From positions 8,060,001 through 8,124,000 of the forward strand of contig OZ316893.1 in NCBI GenBank assembly GCA_973895155.1: a stretch of 64,000 nucleotides of DNA, given 5' to 3'. This DNA is from Marsupella aquatica. Taxonomy: Eukaryota > Marchantiophyta. Made by a program: the position numbers and the translations under genes. Below, in pieces: positions 45,417 through 57,219 of this stretch (its first letter is position 1; the number at the start of each line of letters is the position of its first letter). The notes beneath the pieces were generated by a model. It worked only from the letters and a program-made list of their open reading frames with translations. It had not been told where the DNA came from and did not search any database.

Positions 45417-48400
45417 TCACCCACCGGACTCCACCAATGTCTCCTTTTCAATCGAGTCGGATTCAACCAGAGGAGGCGGAACAGTTCTGGTGCCAGCAGT
45501 CACATTGACGTCTGCGTCGGCAACAGTAGTCGTCAATGCAGCGGAGAAAACATCTTCGCCTGGAAACACTGAAGACACAAGTCTCAGCTCTTGACCTGCG
45601 TTTTTGTCAGAGAGACCTTTATCACCATAATCTTTGAATCTTACGAATACATGAGGAAAGCCAAGACCATGGTGAAAGTCTCTTCAATCTAGCCAATTCT
45701 TATTCCATTTTTCAATCTCCGACGCCCGCCTCGGCAATAAATGGAAATATAGTGGCCAGTCTACAGTTTTTGAGAATTAAGCCTATTTATGATTAATGAA
45801 AGCTACCTTCCTCTTGAGAACCCACAAAGGTGTCCATAGAGTTGTCGAGGACTATTTGAGCTGCACTGCCAGTAGTTTCTTCCAAGAACTCAGCCTCAAG
45901 TATTCGTGGACTTTCAAAAGTAGGTATCCTAAGTCTTTCCACATCATAACCTGCATAAACAGCCCCATTTGGATCTAAGATGGCTACACTGGTTCTAAAA
46001 TGCCACTAGTAATTGTCATCAGAGGTAGATTGAAGCCTAGAATGGAAAAACCTGAAAACCACAAGATTCAAACTTTTTTTCCTAGGTTAAGGTGGGCTGC
46101 ACAAGCCAATAGTGTAGAAAGTCCAAAACATGAGTGATAATTACCTGATGGCTGGACTGGTTGGCGTTGATGCCACCACAACCATGCAGAAAATAAGGTG
46201 ATGGCAACTATGCTCCATGATATTTGATCAACTAGTTCACCGAAGGTCCCAATGTACATGTACTGAACTCCAAAACTTAATTGTACCCATAGTATTGCCA
46301 AGCTAGTAATAATGACAATGCTCCAAGGATGCTTCAAACCCTTCAACACTGTAAGAAACCCCAATAACCACAGACCTCAATGGATAATTTCTCACAGCAA
46401 AAATCCCCAAGGTACTTAACACAAATAATTCAATCGGGCAGTATACCAACCACAAACTTGCTCAAGCTCGGCCTGTTTCAGGTGCAATATTTCCGATACT
46501 ATGGAAAATTAATATGGAAATATTTATTACATTTGAATGCAAGGTGAATAACCAAAGATTTATATCTACTGGGTATGAGATAGAATATATATTATTTGTG
46601 ACAGTGTGAACTTGATCAATACCTGAAATCCAATATGCTCCCCTCACATTTATGGGCTGACTTTGTAGCTGAACTATCATCCCATCTACTGTCACAGGAC
46701 TTGACGCATAAATGTGAAGTTCCCTCAAAAACATTGGAGCCGAATCTTCAAGTAAATTAGGATCTTTGCACATGAAGAAGTCTTCCCCATTCTCCGTCTG
46801 CATTTATAAACAACACGTCTTTACCATGAAGCCATTTGGATGGTCCACATAATTTATTTATTTCTTCGAGAGCCTGTACTTACATGCTTTGCTCATTTGT
46901 CCACTATGAGAAATTTATTAAACAGTTCAACTATTGGAAATAAACTACACTTAAACTAGAGATGGTGTAGGTATGAATGGCTTGTAGCTCAATGGTAGAG
47001 CACTAAGATGTATAACAGAGGTCCTAGGTTCAATTCCTAGCCAATCCTTGCTGATGATTCCAGCATGGGTATCAAAGCCAAAGAAGCTAGCAAGTGTGGC
47101 TCAAGGGAGGGTGTTGGAAATGTACCACACTTGAACCAGAGATAGTGTAGACATGAAGGGCATGTGGCTCACTCAGTCATACAATTCAACACACTAATGT
47201 ACATGGAGGTTCTAGGTTCAATTCCAAGCTAGTGCATGCTATTGAAAATTCCAACATTCTTATTTGCATCTTGAGAACAGCCATTAAAATTACCATGAGC
47301 AGATCTAGTTGTTAAGTCAGCAATCATCTATATCAATTGAAAATTGCCAGCAAACATCCACTATGTGCACATACCTTGTAATGATATAAAACTTTTAATG
47401 TTTCACTCTTATGCAAGGTTGAAGCTTTCAACGTTGCATTTTGGAGATTAAAACCTCTTATGGTCCACTTGCTGTCTTCACCTGTACGTACCAAAATTAT
47501 TGGTTTTTGTGTGATATCTTCATATATCCCAAGAAAATCATTTAGTGTAAATTAGCCTAAAACAAGTGTAAATTAGCCTAAAACAAGTGTGACTTTGATA
47601 AGCTTTAAAAACGTTTTCCAGATATCAAGGAAAAAAAAAAACATTGCATCTTTAAGTGCTTCAGTCCAAATTTTTGGTTCTAAGCAGTAGTCTAATGGAA
47701 TGAAAGATCATGTTCACACCCTATGAGTAGGAGTATGACCGAGTGAAATATTATATTCATTTATTCATACATCATTCTAATCATCAAGCCATGATTCTCA
47801 GAGCCAATATCCAATAAGAAAACATTGGAAACCTGTCTACTACACATTCTGTACAATTTACCTGCCAGTATCTCCAATAAGTGCCGAGGAGATCTACTAA
47901 TATGAGAAATTTGAGGTGTCCACTCATTTTGAAGCCTCCACCAGTGGAGGTGACAGTCTGCAAATGCAAGGAACATTGATATGACATGAGTAAATGTCAT
48001 ATGTTACTTTCAGGTTTACATTATCAAAGAAACATTACACCTAATATCATGCAATCTAGTTACCTAGTTGGAACCAGGGCTGACGATAGTAATCATGAAT
48101 GATACATCTTCAATCTTATACTGTCACTCTGGAAATTGATCAATTCTTCTCACATAGACCCTTCTAGAAACTGCAACTATACTTTGATAGCGTTGGTTTG
48201 CAGTTACCTTTGTATTTTAGGAGTGCAAAGCTACCAAACTGCAATGTACAATTCTCGTCGATCTCCTGGGCTCTTCTCATGCATTGAGTTATCTGCACAC
48301 TTAAATTATCGAGATCCCGACTTCTTGTTTCACACTGCCAGTACAACACTCTAGAACCAGTCAAACTTCTAAAATTTGGTTTTGATTTGAAAATTGCTGG

Positions 48401-48826
48401 CACATCTTGTGCCAGCAGTTTAGTGGGAATGGTCAGAGAAACGTGATCACTATATACCCCTTCCGGTCTTGCCTTGTCATAACAGTCGAGCATAGTACGC
48501 ATGCTCAGAACCTCAGGATCACAAAGTAGAGGATCCTCACGTCGGATGACCGGCGAATCTGGACATCGTGTGATGTCAGGATCCTGAGAATGCCATGTCT
48601 TACTGTGATCCAAAGGTCTTATGGAAACGGGAAGTCGCCATCTTCTGTGCTTCAGGTAATAAATTATCTCGAAGCCAACGTAGTTAGCAGCAATAAGCGC
48701 AACTATAATCAGGTATCTCGTTAGCAGGGAGGTGTACTTTTGCAGTGGGGGGGATATATCACTACTAATCACATTAACCACGATGGGCATCAGCATAACC
48801 ACTACAATAAACTTTAGAATTTGCAT
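45417..48826 (-). CDS. Four-helix membrane protein of unknown family, seven exons
   Basis: Exons, in minus-strand order: 48826-48208, 47957-47862, 47481-47375, 46797-46623, 46348-46145, 45950-45807 and 45595-45417. All introns are GT-AG, the phases agree throughout, and the total is 1524 bp (507 residues plus TGA). Residues 1-20 (MQILKFIVVVMLMPIVVNVI) look like a signal anchor; a second helix covers about 38-58 (YLIIVALIAANYVGFEIIYY). A large soluble domain (about 60-335) contains several Cys and the tracts VLYWQCETRS and WTIRGFNLQNATL. Exon 5 encodes two more helices (about 341-365 and 373-391, the latter ending WLWWHQR), followed by an acidic, probably disordered tail. I do not recognise the family. 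The soluble domain would lie on one side of the membrane between helix pairs. It stands directly upstream of the ARM gene on the same strand, an order shared by both copies. Confidence 0.8.
46934..47240 (+). mobile_element. Two tandem tRNA-like (SINE-type) units inside intron 3
   Basis: TTGGAAAT..ACYACACTT-AACYAGAGATRGTGTAG begins two ~180 bp units at 46934 and 47114. Unit 1 has a good tRNA-like core: A box TAGCTCAATGGTAGAGCA (46985-47002), B box GGTTCAATTCC (47027-47037) and a perfect T-arm CTAGG-TTCAATT-CCTAG. The D-arm resembles plant tRNA-Ala. Unit 2 keeps the B box (about 47215-47225), but its A box is decayed. They lie antisense to the host gene, in the intron between exons 3 and 4, and are absent from copy A because of the deletion there. 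A functional tRNA is unlikely because the acceptor stem pairs poorly. Confidence 0.6.
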
Positions 48827-51073
48827 TTTGTCGTTTATAACTCTGGGACAATCCTGAATGACGTTCCCCTACAAGTGCTGAACTAACAACTACAGTCCCT
48901 AGTGCCTCGTAATAGGAGGAAACTGTCATGAACTCGAGGCCCCGCTCCAGACTCGATCTTCATGCCAGGGGTGGGGGGGGGAGCTGAAAGAACCCAAATA
49001 GCCATGCTGGATCCCGGGCCATCAAGGTTGACATGAGAATAGGCTCGCGAATCACAGGAATGTCCAAGTCGTAAGCGTAGTCTACTCTATCTCAGCAAAA
49101 TCGGTCATGACATCTCAAACCTCCCTGTAATACGCACTCGTAAACCAGGATTCACTCAATCCCGAGTTTAAAGATGGACAACCGGCATTAATTAGTACTC
49201 CATCGAAGCGTGGATAACCTCCCCTGAGCTTTCGGAAGCGAGAAAGATTGGAACGTTCGCAATCTCTGTACGTCCCATGGACCCCGAGTGTCGAAACTGC
49301 CGGCTTCTAAGAATCCTCATGGGGGCTCGTGGACTTCAAAGGCCATCGATTGTCGAATCTACCCATGGGGATACTGATAAAAGAATTGTCCCAGGCGGCA
49401 GTATGTATCAGCCGGACGAGAGAACCGTCCGGGTACGATGGCAGTCTCATACACTAGAACGTAACATGAGTGACGGAAAGTCTCAATTCGACACCCTGAA
49501 CACCGCAACATGTCATCACTTGCATAGCTCGAGACCAGATCCCTGCAGCAAAAGGCCGTCCATCTACTAGGAATTGATTTTACAGATTTTCCTGAAGAAA
49601 CTACTGGCACAAAAATTAAACGGTCCAACGGTACAGCTGTCGCTCAGCACAATGGCTTACCTATGTGCGATGTCATTCAACGCGCTCTAGCCCCTCAGAT
49701 ATGCATGGAAGGCAGCAGACTTACTCGACCATTTGGTTGAGAAGATTCTCTGAGCTTTCTCCGGCCCTGATCGATACCGTAGTTCTCTGCTCCACAAATC
49801 CAACTCGACATTGCACAACTTCCTTCTCAACGCACTCTCGAAGTTCACACGGGAAGAGGTTCCAACTGCCTACATAACAGTCCCACGACGGGGTTGGGTT
49901 TGTGTGATCCTCTATCCCTTCTCCGTCTCCATTGTCGTTCTCGTCGTTGCTATCGCCCTTCCTGTTCGGTTCCGTCTCCATTGTCGTCCTCGTCGTTGCT
50001 ATCTCCCTTTCTGTTCGATGAAGAGAGACTCTTAGCATCTTGCCTGGGGTGGGTTACCGAGAAGCTACACGACATTAATTATGGAAAGGCCCCACTTCGA
50101 GGCAGCATCCCCAAACTTCATCATCATCCAGTTAAAAGCCTACGGCGTATCTTTCCGAACACGACATTGTGGAATTCCGAACCATGGAGAATGCATCCTC
50201 GAACTTCATCAACTCGAAGACCCCTAAAGTCTACTCCAAAATCTAGCCGAGCTGCCCACATTCGTGAGTCGTGACGGCAAGTACACCGCACTCCACCAAG
50301 TCCACCAGCAGCGAAAATTTGGCCACTGGCCCCACAATACAGTCTGCTTTGCCTTGGAGCTTGCAATCTACCGCGTAATTTACTAAAGTGTCGATCACAA
50401 TCTCACAATCTGTGTAGCGAGCGAGAGTTGGCGCGACAATTTTCTGAAGATTTGATCGCACCATTACGATGAAGGTGTCCAGAATCACGCGGGGAGAGAA
50501 CAGCTTGCTGTATCATTCCATGAATGAACAGTCCATATCTGACAAAAATCCTGGTGAGGCTGGAAAAGGTCCACAGACTACAGTGATTTAACGAGTCTTT
50601 GTAAGCATACAATGAACTTTTTTTTTAAGTTTCTATAGTACGGTACTTGATTAATCTGAATGACAATACTTTTGGTTCTTTATTCCTTTTGAATAAGTCA
50701 AATCAGTTATGTATTCTGACAAGACAGCTATCCCACATCCATATCCTAGATTTTTATTGTTTTCTGTGATATTTCCCTACGAAACCACTCGGTGATGTAA
50801 ACAATAATGGAGTTTAGCAGGAAAATCCCTAAAATGTGTAGGCACGTGGCACAGATGCACGCAACTGGATGCTGCTGCTTTTTTACGTTCATCTACTAAA
50901 AGGGACCAACATCTGATCCCCCTCCTTGAAGGCCTTCTTGAGCTTCTGATCATGCTGGTGCATTGTCAATTTTACAAAACCTATGATTTCCATGGATCAA
51001 TTATTGGAAGGAGTTTTGATGGTCTTGTTTAACTTACCTGAATATTTCCATGGCTCAACAAATTACCCAACGG

Positions 51074-51190
51074 GTACCTTTGGGGTCCCTGTAGTCCCTG
51101 TAACTGCACATCAAAATATGCTATATATATATGTACCTTTGGGGTCCCTGTAATTGCACATCAAGATATTATATATATATATATATATAT
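51074..51190. repeat. 59 bp tandem duplication plus (AT)n microsatellite
   Basis: GTACCTTTGGGGTCCCTGTA...GCACATCAARATAT occurs at 51074 and 51133. Each copy is followed by a TA-rich run; the second expands to about 12 AT units (51168-51190). Confidence 0.85.
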
Positions 51191-52916
51191 GCTCCCAAAT
51201 ATCTCTCCATACCATGATACAACTCATTATTTTCTTTAAATCTATATGATCACATTTTGATGGGTGATTACAGGCAGGGGTACCTTTGGACTTTGAACAG
51301 CTCTTTAGTTCAGTTTTCAAAACTGGGGAGTAATTATTTCTTTCAAGAGTGGGGAGAGATATGCTTAGTAGACCCCTTCTGGAAAAAGTTTACCTAATAA
51401 ACCCCCTCTATACATTTCCCCAATCTGGACTGATGAGACCTTTCCATCTCAGATCTGGATAGTTGATAGACCTCAGGGGTCCATCAATTAACAAGTTTCA
51501 TTTTGAGGGTCTGTCAAACAAATACCTCTATTTCTTTGAGTACGTTCGAAGTTTGGTTCACTTTTCGAAACTACGGTAGGGACGATTAATTTTACCACGT
51601 TCGAAGTTTGGTTCACTCTTTAAAACTAAAACTACGGAGGTGTACACGGGGGGTGTACAGCGGCTTGATTGGAAAGTTGCGACGAGAAATTTACAGCCTA
51701 TTTGCAAGGGGAAGCATTCTGACTATTAGAGCTGTCCATAATGTGGTCAAATTGGTGTGAGTCAACTGATATTTAGGCACGGATCCAGGGTGACGTACTT
51801 GAGGGTTCTCCTAGTTGAAGTATTCAAGATTCAAATTGAACCTGCCAGAAGGGATTCCAGAATGAAGCAACCAGATTGAGACATCTTAAGTTCACAACAC
51901 TAAACAAGTCAATTAGAGTTTCATGAGTCAATCTGTACGTGTCGATGTGAAAATCTTAGGTTATTCCTTTTTCTGGATTGACAGCAGCGATCATCCTTCA
52001 TTTCACTCAGTTCTTCAATTGAGTCTTTCACAGTCTGGTTGGTTGTTTTCGGAGAAGTCTTGCAAGACTCCTTGCTTTGAAGACTGATCAAGAATCTACA
52101 GTCTGTGTATGTTAACAATGCCACCCAGAAAATGGCTGATTAGAGTACGTGAGCAATCTATCTGCCGAAGTTTCTGTTCATATCGTTTGCATGTTGAAGT
52201 GACCAATTCTGAACAGAACAGTAAACCTTGATAAACGGAATGGGAGCTCCTTCGACATCGGCGTCAAACAACAGGAAATTGTTGTTCGGAAATTGGTCAA
52301 TTCAACGTGCAAGTCAAATAATGAGCAACCGTTCATGCATGTGATCAGTTTCTTCTTGTTCTGCTGCACTCTCTGGTTCCTTTGTCTCTTTTCCCTGTCC
52401 AATCACTCTTTCCTTTGCCTTCTTTCACTTCAATCTCTCATTTGTTGGAGTGTGTCGATCTCGTTATAAGCAACTCGTCGATCAAGCCTGTGCAGATGCT
52501 GTTGGCAGACGATCAACACAATCTATGTCGCTTCGCCTGAAGAGCCGAACCAGAAATTATTTTCAAGCATCAACTTCAATTGCTTGAAGATTCGAAACAG
52601 AACTTAGCAGATTACAAACTCTGGAGCCCTTTTCAATGTAGAAGACTAGAGTACCAATTCGAGTGGATTTTGAACTTACTTATTGTATCGGCAAATCGTG
52701 CAGACTTGCTCAGATGAATTTGGGGAGATGGGGCACCAGCATTCTGAAGTACCATTACCAAGGTTATTTCTTTTGGGGGAGGATGGCCAATCTCACCTTG
52801 CTCGAAGGAGAAACATCTTGAGAACATTCCTTATCTAATTATGACAAATTATTCTATAACCTTTCTATTTCTCTTTGTCATTTAACCATAACCTGCAAAC
52901 TCTACTTAATGGGATC

Positions 52917-53055
52917 TGTGTCTAGGTGGGAACTGGGTGATCCAAAACCGAAAGTCCTGCTAAGTTTAGCCAAAAGTTATGTAGCCGATGTGTCTTTGGC
53001 TGCGTGGGAAACTGGCTAATCCAAAACTGAAAGCCCTGTTAATTTTAGTCAAGGC
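52917..53055. repeat. Two tandem ~72 bp units
   Basis: GTGTCTAGGTGGGAACTGGG and GTGTCTTTGGCTGCGTGGGA begin two diverged copies, each followed by ATCCAAAAC-GAAAG-CCTG-TAA-TTTAG. Confidence 0.65.
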
Positions 53056-53285
53056 CAAGGCCAAAAGCAGGCCCATCCAACAAAGGATAAGCAGGATAAG
53101 CGTAATCCTGAGGAGCATGCTATTTAATGTAGGGTAGCCACAAGGGGACAATACACAGGGATCCAATGGGAACCCTGATCACAAGGGAGAGAGGTTTAAA
53201 CAAGGCCACAAAGCGGACCAGCTAGGGGTTGAGGAGAAACCAGTACTCGTACTACTACATCCCACCCGCACATACATACACGTAT

Positions 53286-53372
53286 ATTCCACACCCTTTG
53301 TGTGTGGAGGGGGGATTGAGTCTGGGACCTCTTGGTTCTAGGCTAATCTTCTGGTCAACTGACCACAGCCAA
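53286..53372 (-). mobile_element. Possible tRNA-derived SINE relic
   Basis: On the minus strand GTGGTCAGTTGACCAGAAGA (D-arm-like stem-loop) is followed 25 bp later by AGACTCAATCC (B-box-like), then a hairpin CCTCCACACACAAAGGGTGTGG. The arrangement of tRNA-like head followed by a short self-complementary module resembles the core of the TIR elements at 12.4 and 59.9 kb, but sequence identity is low. Confidence 0.3.
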
Positions 53373-56300
53373 TGAGTTTTTGCCACTATTAAAAATAAAC
53401 TGATCATATGTGTCCTTCTCTCCATGCACTACATCCTTATAGATGCCCATGCTTAAGAACTATTCAATCCACCAAACTTATAGTGTTTTTTCAAATAGTT
53501 TTCTGGAGAATTTGCAGCCCCTTCTCTCCACTACATACTCATAGACACTAGAATAGCTGAACTCTATTTAAGAGTTTTTGTTATCACCTTTAAGAATAAT
53601 TTACTTTTAACTCAAGTCATTAAGATAGAATGAATATCAGTTTACTTTGCCACTGGACAAAAAGGGGGCCCTTCTTTGCATCCTCGAGTTAAGGCATATA
53701 TAAGGCATTAATTCTTTCATAAGCTCTCATTGAAGACATTACCCCCTTGGTCTCTAAGAATCCTGACCATGATCTGACCACTTCATTATTTGACGACAAC
53801 CCTCAAGTTTTTAGTCTGCCCAGTCTGCAACAAAAACCAAACAAACGACTTCCTGGGGCCCTAAACAAAAGACATGTTGGAGCCTACAGGGAAAGAAAAA
53901 AAAACCGAGGAGGCCCCACCTTTGGAAGGTCGAGTACTGTCGTCCATGTCCGCCCAGGCCGAGCATCGCTAGCATCTTCCCATTGCTTCAAAACAAGTTT
54001 CAAGGAATGCTTTTACTTCGGATTGCAACAATCCAACCCCACAAAGCTGTGCTCGCAAAGCTGCCTGCACCTCCCCAATCGACCAAGGAAAAACTGTCTC
54101 GCATCTGCAATCACCCACGCAAAGTTGAATTTATTCTTGTCCCACAATCACGCACGCAAGGTCACTACAATTCTTCACAGGGTGCCACAATCCTTGAGGA
54201 AAGTGTGACCCTAGGCTGCTGCACTTTGCTACAAGAAGGGGGTAGGGGTTCCAAAGGGTGGAAGGACCGGGGCCCAGCAACGCCTAGTCCCTTTCGAAAG
54301 GCGGGGCCTCGTCGAGTTTTCTTTCCCTGCAGGGCCCCATCAAATATTTCATTCCAGCAGAACCTTCCACTTTGTTATTGAGTGATGTAACAGTGCTCTT
54401 ATCCTATCAGGCATGTGGAGCTTTCCAGAGACGATTAATATGGAGCTATCATATCGAGCTTTTCAGAGGAGATCGAAATGGCCCAGGAGCATCTATATAT
54501 ATTTATATGATGCCATCAATCGCCAGACGAAGTTTTCACATACTCCAAGGAAACGAATTTGTCTTGCATAAAATACTAGTTGCCTTTAGAAACGGTTTTG
54601 TTAAAGCATACTGCGCGTCGAATCTGTAAAGCTAGTGACGTCCTCCTCTCGTCAAATACTATTCGTCTCATCAATGACTGAGCTCGAAGTTCAGGGCTGC
54701 ATAGGTTTTATTCTGATCTGAAATGAGTACGTGGTCTACTGTAGCTCTTCTTTTCAAGTCATACAATATTGGTCTTTCGAAAGCCAATGATGAAGCAAAA
54801 GGATTATGAAGTCCAATATGATAGTACTTCTGACGGGATCTCACCATATCGCATAACATCGCCGGGACTATTCTGCGTTGATCAACGAGGATGAATCTTA
54901 GCACTCAATTTTCAATACTCCATTTGCATCTCGTCAACGTCAGTGCAAAATTAATCGATTCCATCTCCCGCGAAATTTTATATCAAACCCAGCCAAATTT
55001 TTGGTAGGGGGGAGAAGATAGTAGAGCTGGGAGACGACATGATCTGTATACTCGTGGAAACTATCCCTGAACTATCCGTCCATTACTTCCAAGACCTTCA
55101 TGTTGTAAGAGATTGAATAATAGTAAGGTTTGATTCTATAATAAATTCGCCTGCGATCGTACACATGACAGACTTGCAAGGTTTTACTGAACATTCACAT
55201 GGCTCTATAAAAGAGAACACAACCACTACTCATGCTAAAACAATTCCAGGAATTTGAAGATAATTTTATCCCGTCCCTGTGGTTTCACACATTATAGTTG
55301 AGCTCAAGCGGCGATTCAGAAACGTACTCTTATATCCTTCAGTAACAGTATTTGTCTGGGACAAGAGCAAATTGAAAGTTGAGTATGAGGAAGATTCATG
55401 CGCTTGAGTTTAATAACCCTCTCTTCTCGGGGTAAAAAAATTATGTTTTAGCTATTGAATCAATCAGTAAAGTAGAGAATATGAGTAGGGAATAGAAGTA
55501 GCTCTCCACCAAGTTGTCAAACATAATAAATTAAAACGACCTTTGTTTGCTCAGTTGCACCCTTTGGATTGTGGATATGTCCATATTGAAAAGGGTATGT
55601 TGTACTACAAGATCGCACTATGAACATAATATTCCAAAAGTTGGCAATTGCACAGCTCAGTGGACTCTATCAAGTTGCTTCGATCGGTACTGTAAACCGC
55701 ATGTCCGGAACGAAATGTGGCGCTTTCCTTCGAGAGCTACGAACAAGTGTAGTCAGGAGAACTATTGCGGACTGTGACGGCGGAATCGTACCAATGATAC
55801 GCTAACCTGACAATTCAACCCTCTAATGCTCAGAGCACATGGGGAACATTTTAGCTGTAGCCTCGTGTGACGTCATGGTCCGGGATCAAGCCTTGAGAAT
55901 ATTGCCCCCGCAAGAAGCTTTTTCGACTTTTCTTAGGGTGGTGTGCGGTGTATAGAATCTACGTTTTCTCGTGGTGTTATGGCCGAGCTTAATCTCTTCG
56001 GGGATTTTTGAAAAGGTGCGCCAGCAAGAAAGGAATTTGCCCTTCCTTTAAATGATGCATTCGTCGACGTGTGGCTACGAGTGTAATCATGCGGTCACTC
56101 TCTCGTCCAAAGTAGGGCTAAATGACACTCCCCAGACATGAAGTAGTTCCGTGTTAGAGTGTAGAGGCCACGCACACAGTCTGGATGAGTATGCTGAACA
56201 CAGACGCTTTTTGTGGGTTCCCCCAAACGACACGCCACTCAGATTCTTCGGAAGCACACATGCTTTACAATACATGTGAAGTCACAAAGAGTATGCTTTG

Positions 56301-57075
56301 AGATGGAACCTGTCTTCAAAAGACGCTTCCAATGATAACCCTTCGTTACCACTCTAGTGGATATCTAGCTACTGTAATTGATTACGAAAAAATTACAGAA
56401 GCAGGGTTACAAAAAATTTAGAATAAGGGTCACCAAAAATTACAGAAGAAGAGGCAGATCCGATGTATTCCTGCTCAATTGGTTTGGCAGCTTCTATTAT
56501 AAAAATGCATACTCGGCTGAAGCTGGTAAATTTATATTTTGAGATTCTTCTTTTGTCAAGATAATTCTTGGAACTTTCCATGTGTCTCTTGGACTCTGAT
56601 GATTTCTTTCCATCCTTCTTCCCCACGCGGCTAGCTAACCAGAACCCAACGCTTGAAACAGTCATCTCAGATTCTACTGTTCGAATATCAATCGACAACT
56701 GCACGTGGTGTCCCACGGTCGGGGAGGGGGGTAAAAGTGGCCAGCAACTGTCGTCAAAACAAAGGAAGCAAGGATTCCACACATAAAAATTCCGTGTTCA
56801 TTTTCGGATGGAAGAACGTACCACACACAAAGCTCTTTCCCGCACAACTTCCCTCTGAAGTATGACAGATGTTTAAGTAGTAAGCAAACCTCCTTTGAGT
56901 TGCACTTACCTGGCTACATTGCTCCTAATTGGGGAGCTCGGTGTACAATACATACATGACACTGCCTCGAGGATGGAAAATGGCCGTCTCTCGATCACCT
57001 CACCTGAAGCTACTCCTAATTGACGACTGTACAGTATAATACATGACCCTCCCGATGAGGGTACAATGGCCAAAA
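53373..57075. other. Intergenic, nothing firmly recognised
   Basis: The longest frame is 153 codons at 53747-54208 (plus), basic and Ser-rich with no domain and atypical composition; it overlaps another frame in a C-rich stretch and is not called. The rest is AT-rich, with short frames only. Confidence 0.35.
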
Positions 57076-57219
57076 ATGATCTACTTAGTCGATCATTTTT
57101 GCCTTAAAAACCATGATCTACACGTCGACGAATGCATTTGACTTTAAGGCAAAAAATTTTGAAAAGGTGCATTTGACTTTTAAGGCAAAAATTCGATCAT
57201 GATCTACTTAGTCGATCAT
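57076..57219. repeat. Foldback repeats overlapping the GT92 stop codon
   Basis: ATGATCTACTTAGTCGATCAT, itself palindromic at its ends (ATGATC/GATCAT), occurs exactly twice at 57076-57096 and 57199-57219. Between them TTTTTGCCTTAAAA is mirrored by TTTTAAGGCAAAAA, and GCATTTGACTTTAAGGC is repeated with a ~42 bp period. The galactosyltransferase stop codon (57216-57218) is inside the second copy. Confidence 0.85.

Larger units (their letters stand above)
40950..50590. repeat. Segmental duplication, copy B
   Basis: The longer partner of 23590-31620, in the same orientation. It includes about 3.26 kb (45205-48465) absent from A, which holds most of the membrane-protein gene. It also has a private 88 bp internal duplication near 41082-41215 and a 56 bp tandem duplication near 49917-50022 (CTCCATTGTCGT...TGTTCG). 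Confidence 0.85.
50591..53285. other. Intergenic region with small duplications
   Basis: No gene recognised. Apart from the two tandem duplications listed separately, a 20 bp block ACGTTCGAAGTTTGGTTCAC recurs at about 51541 and 51598. All frames are under 80 codons. Confidence 0.4.

Noticed and set aside
46985-47047. Functional tRNA gene
   Set aside because: The T-arm is perfect, but the acceptor and anticodon stems pair poorly and the unit is duplicated with its flanks, so a SINE-type relic is more likely.
53747-54208. 153-codon plus-strand protein gene
   Set aside because: No domain, competing overlapping frame, and composition driven by a C-rich stretch; no supporting splice or start context.
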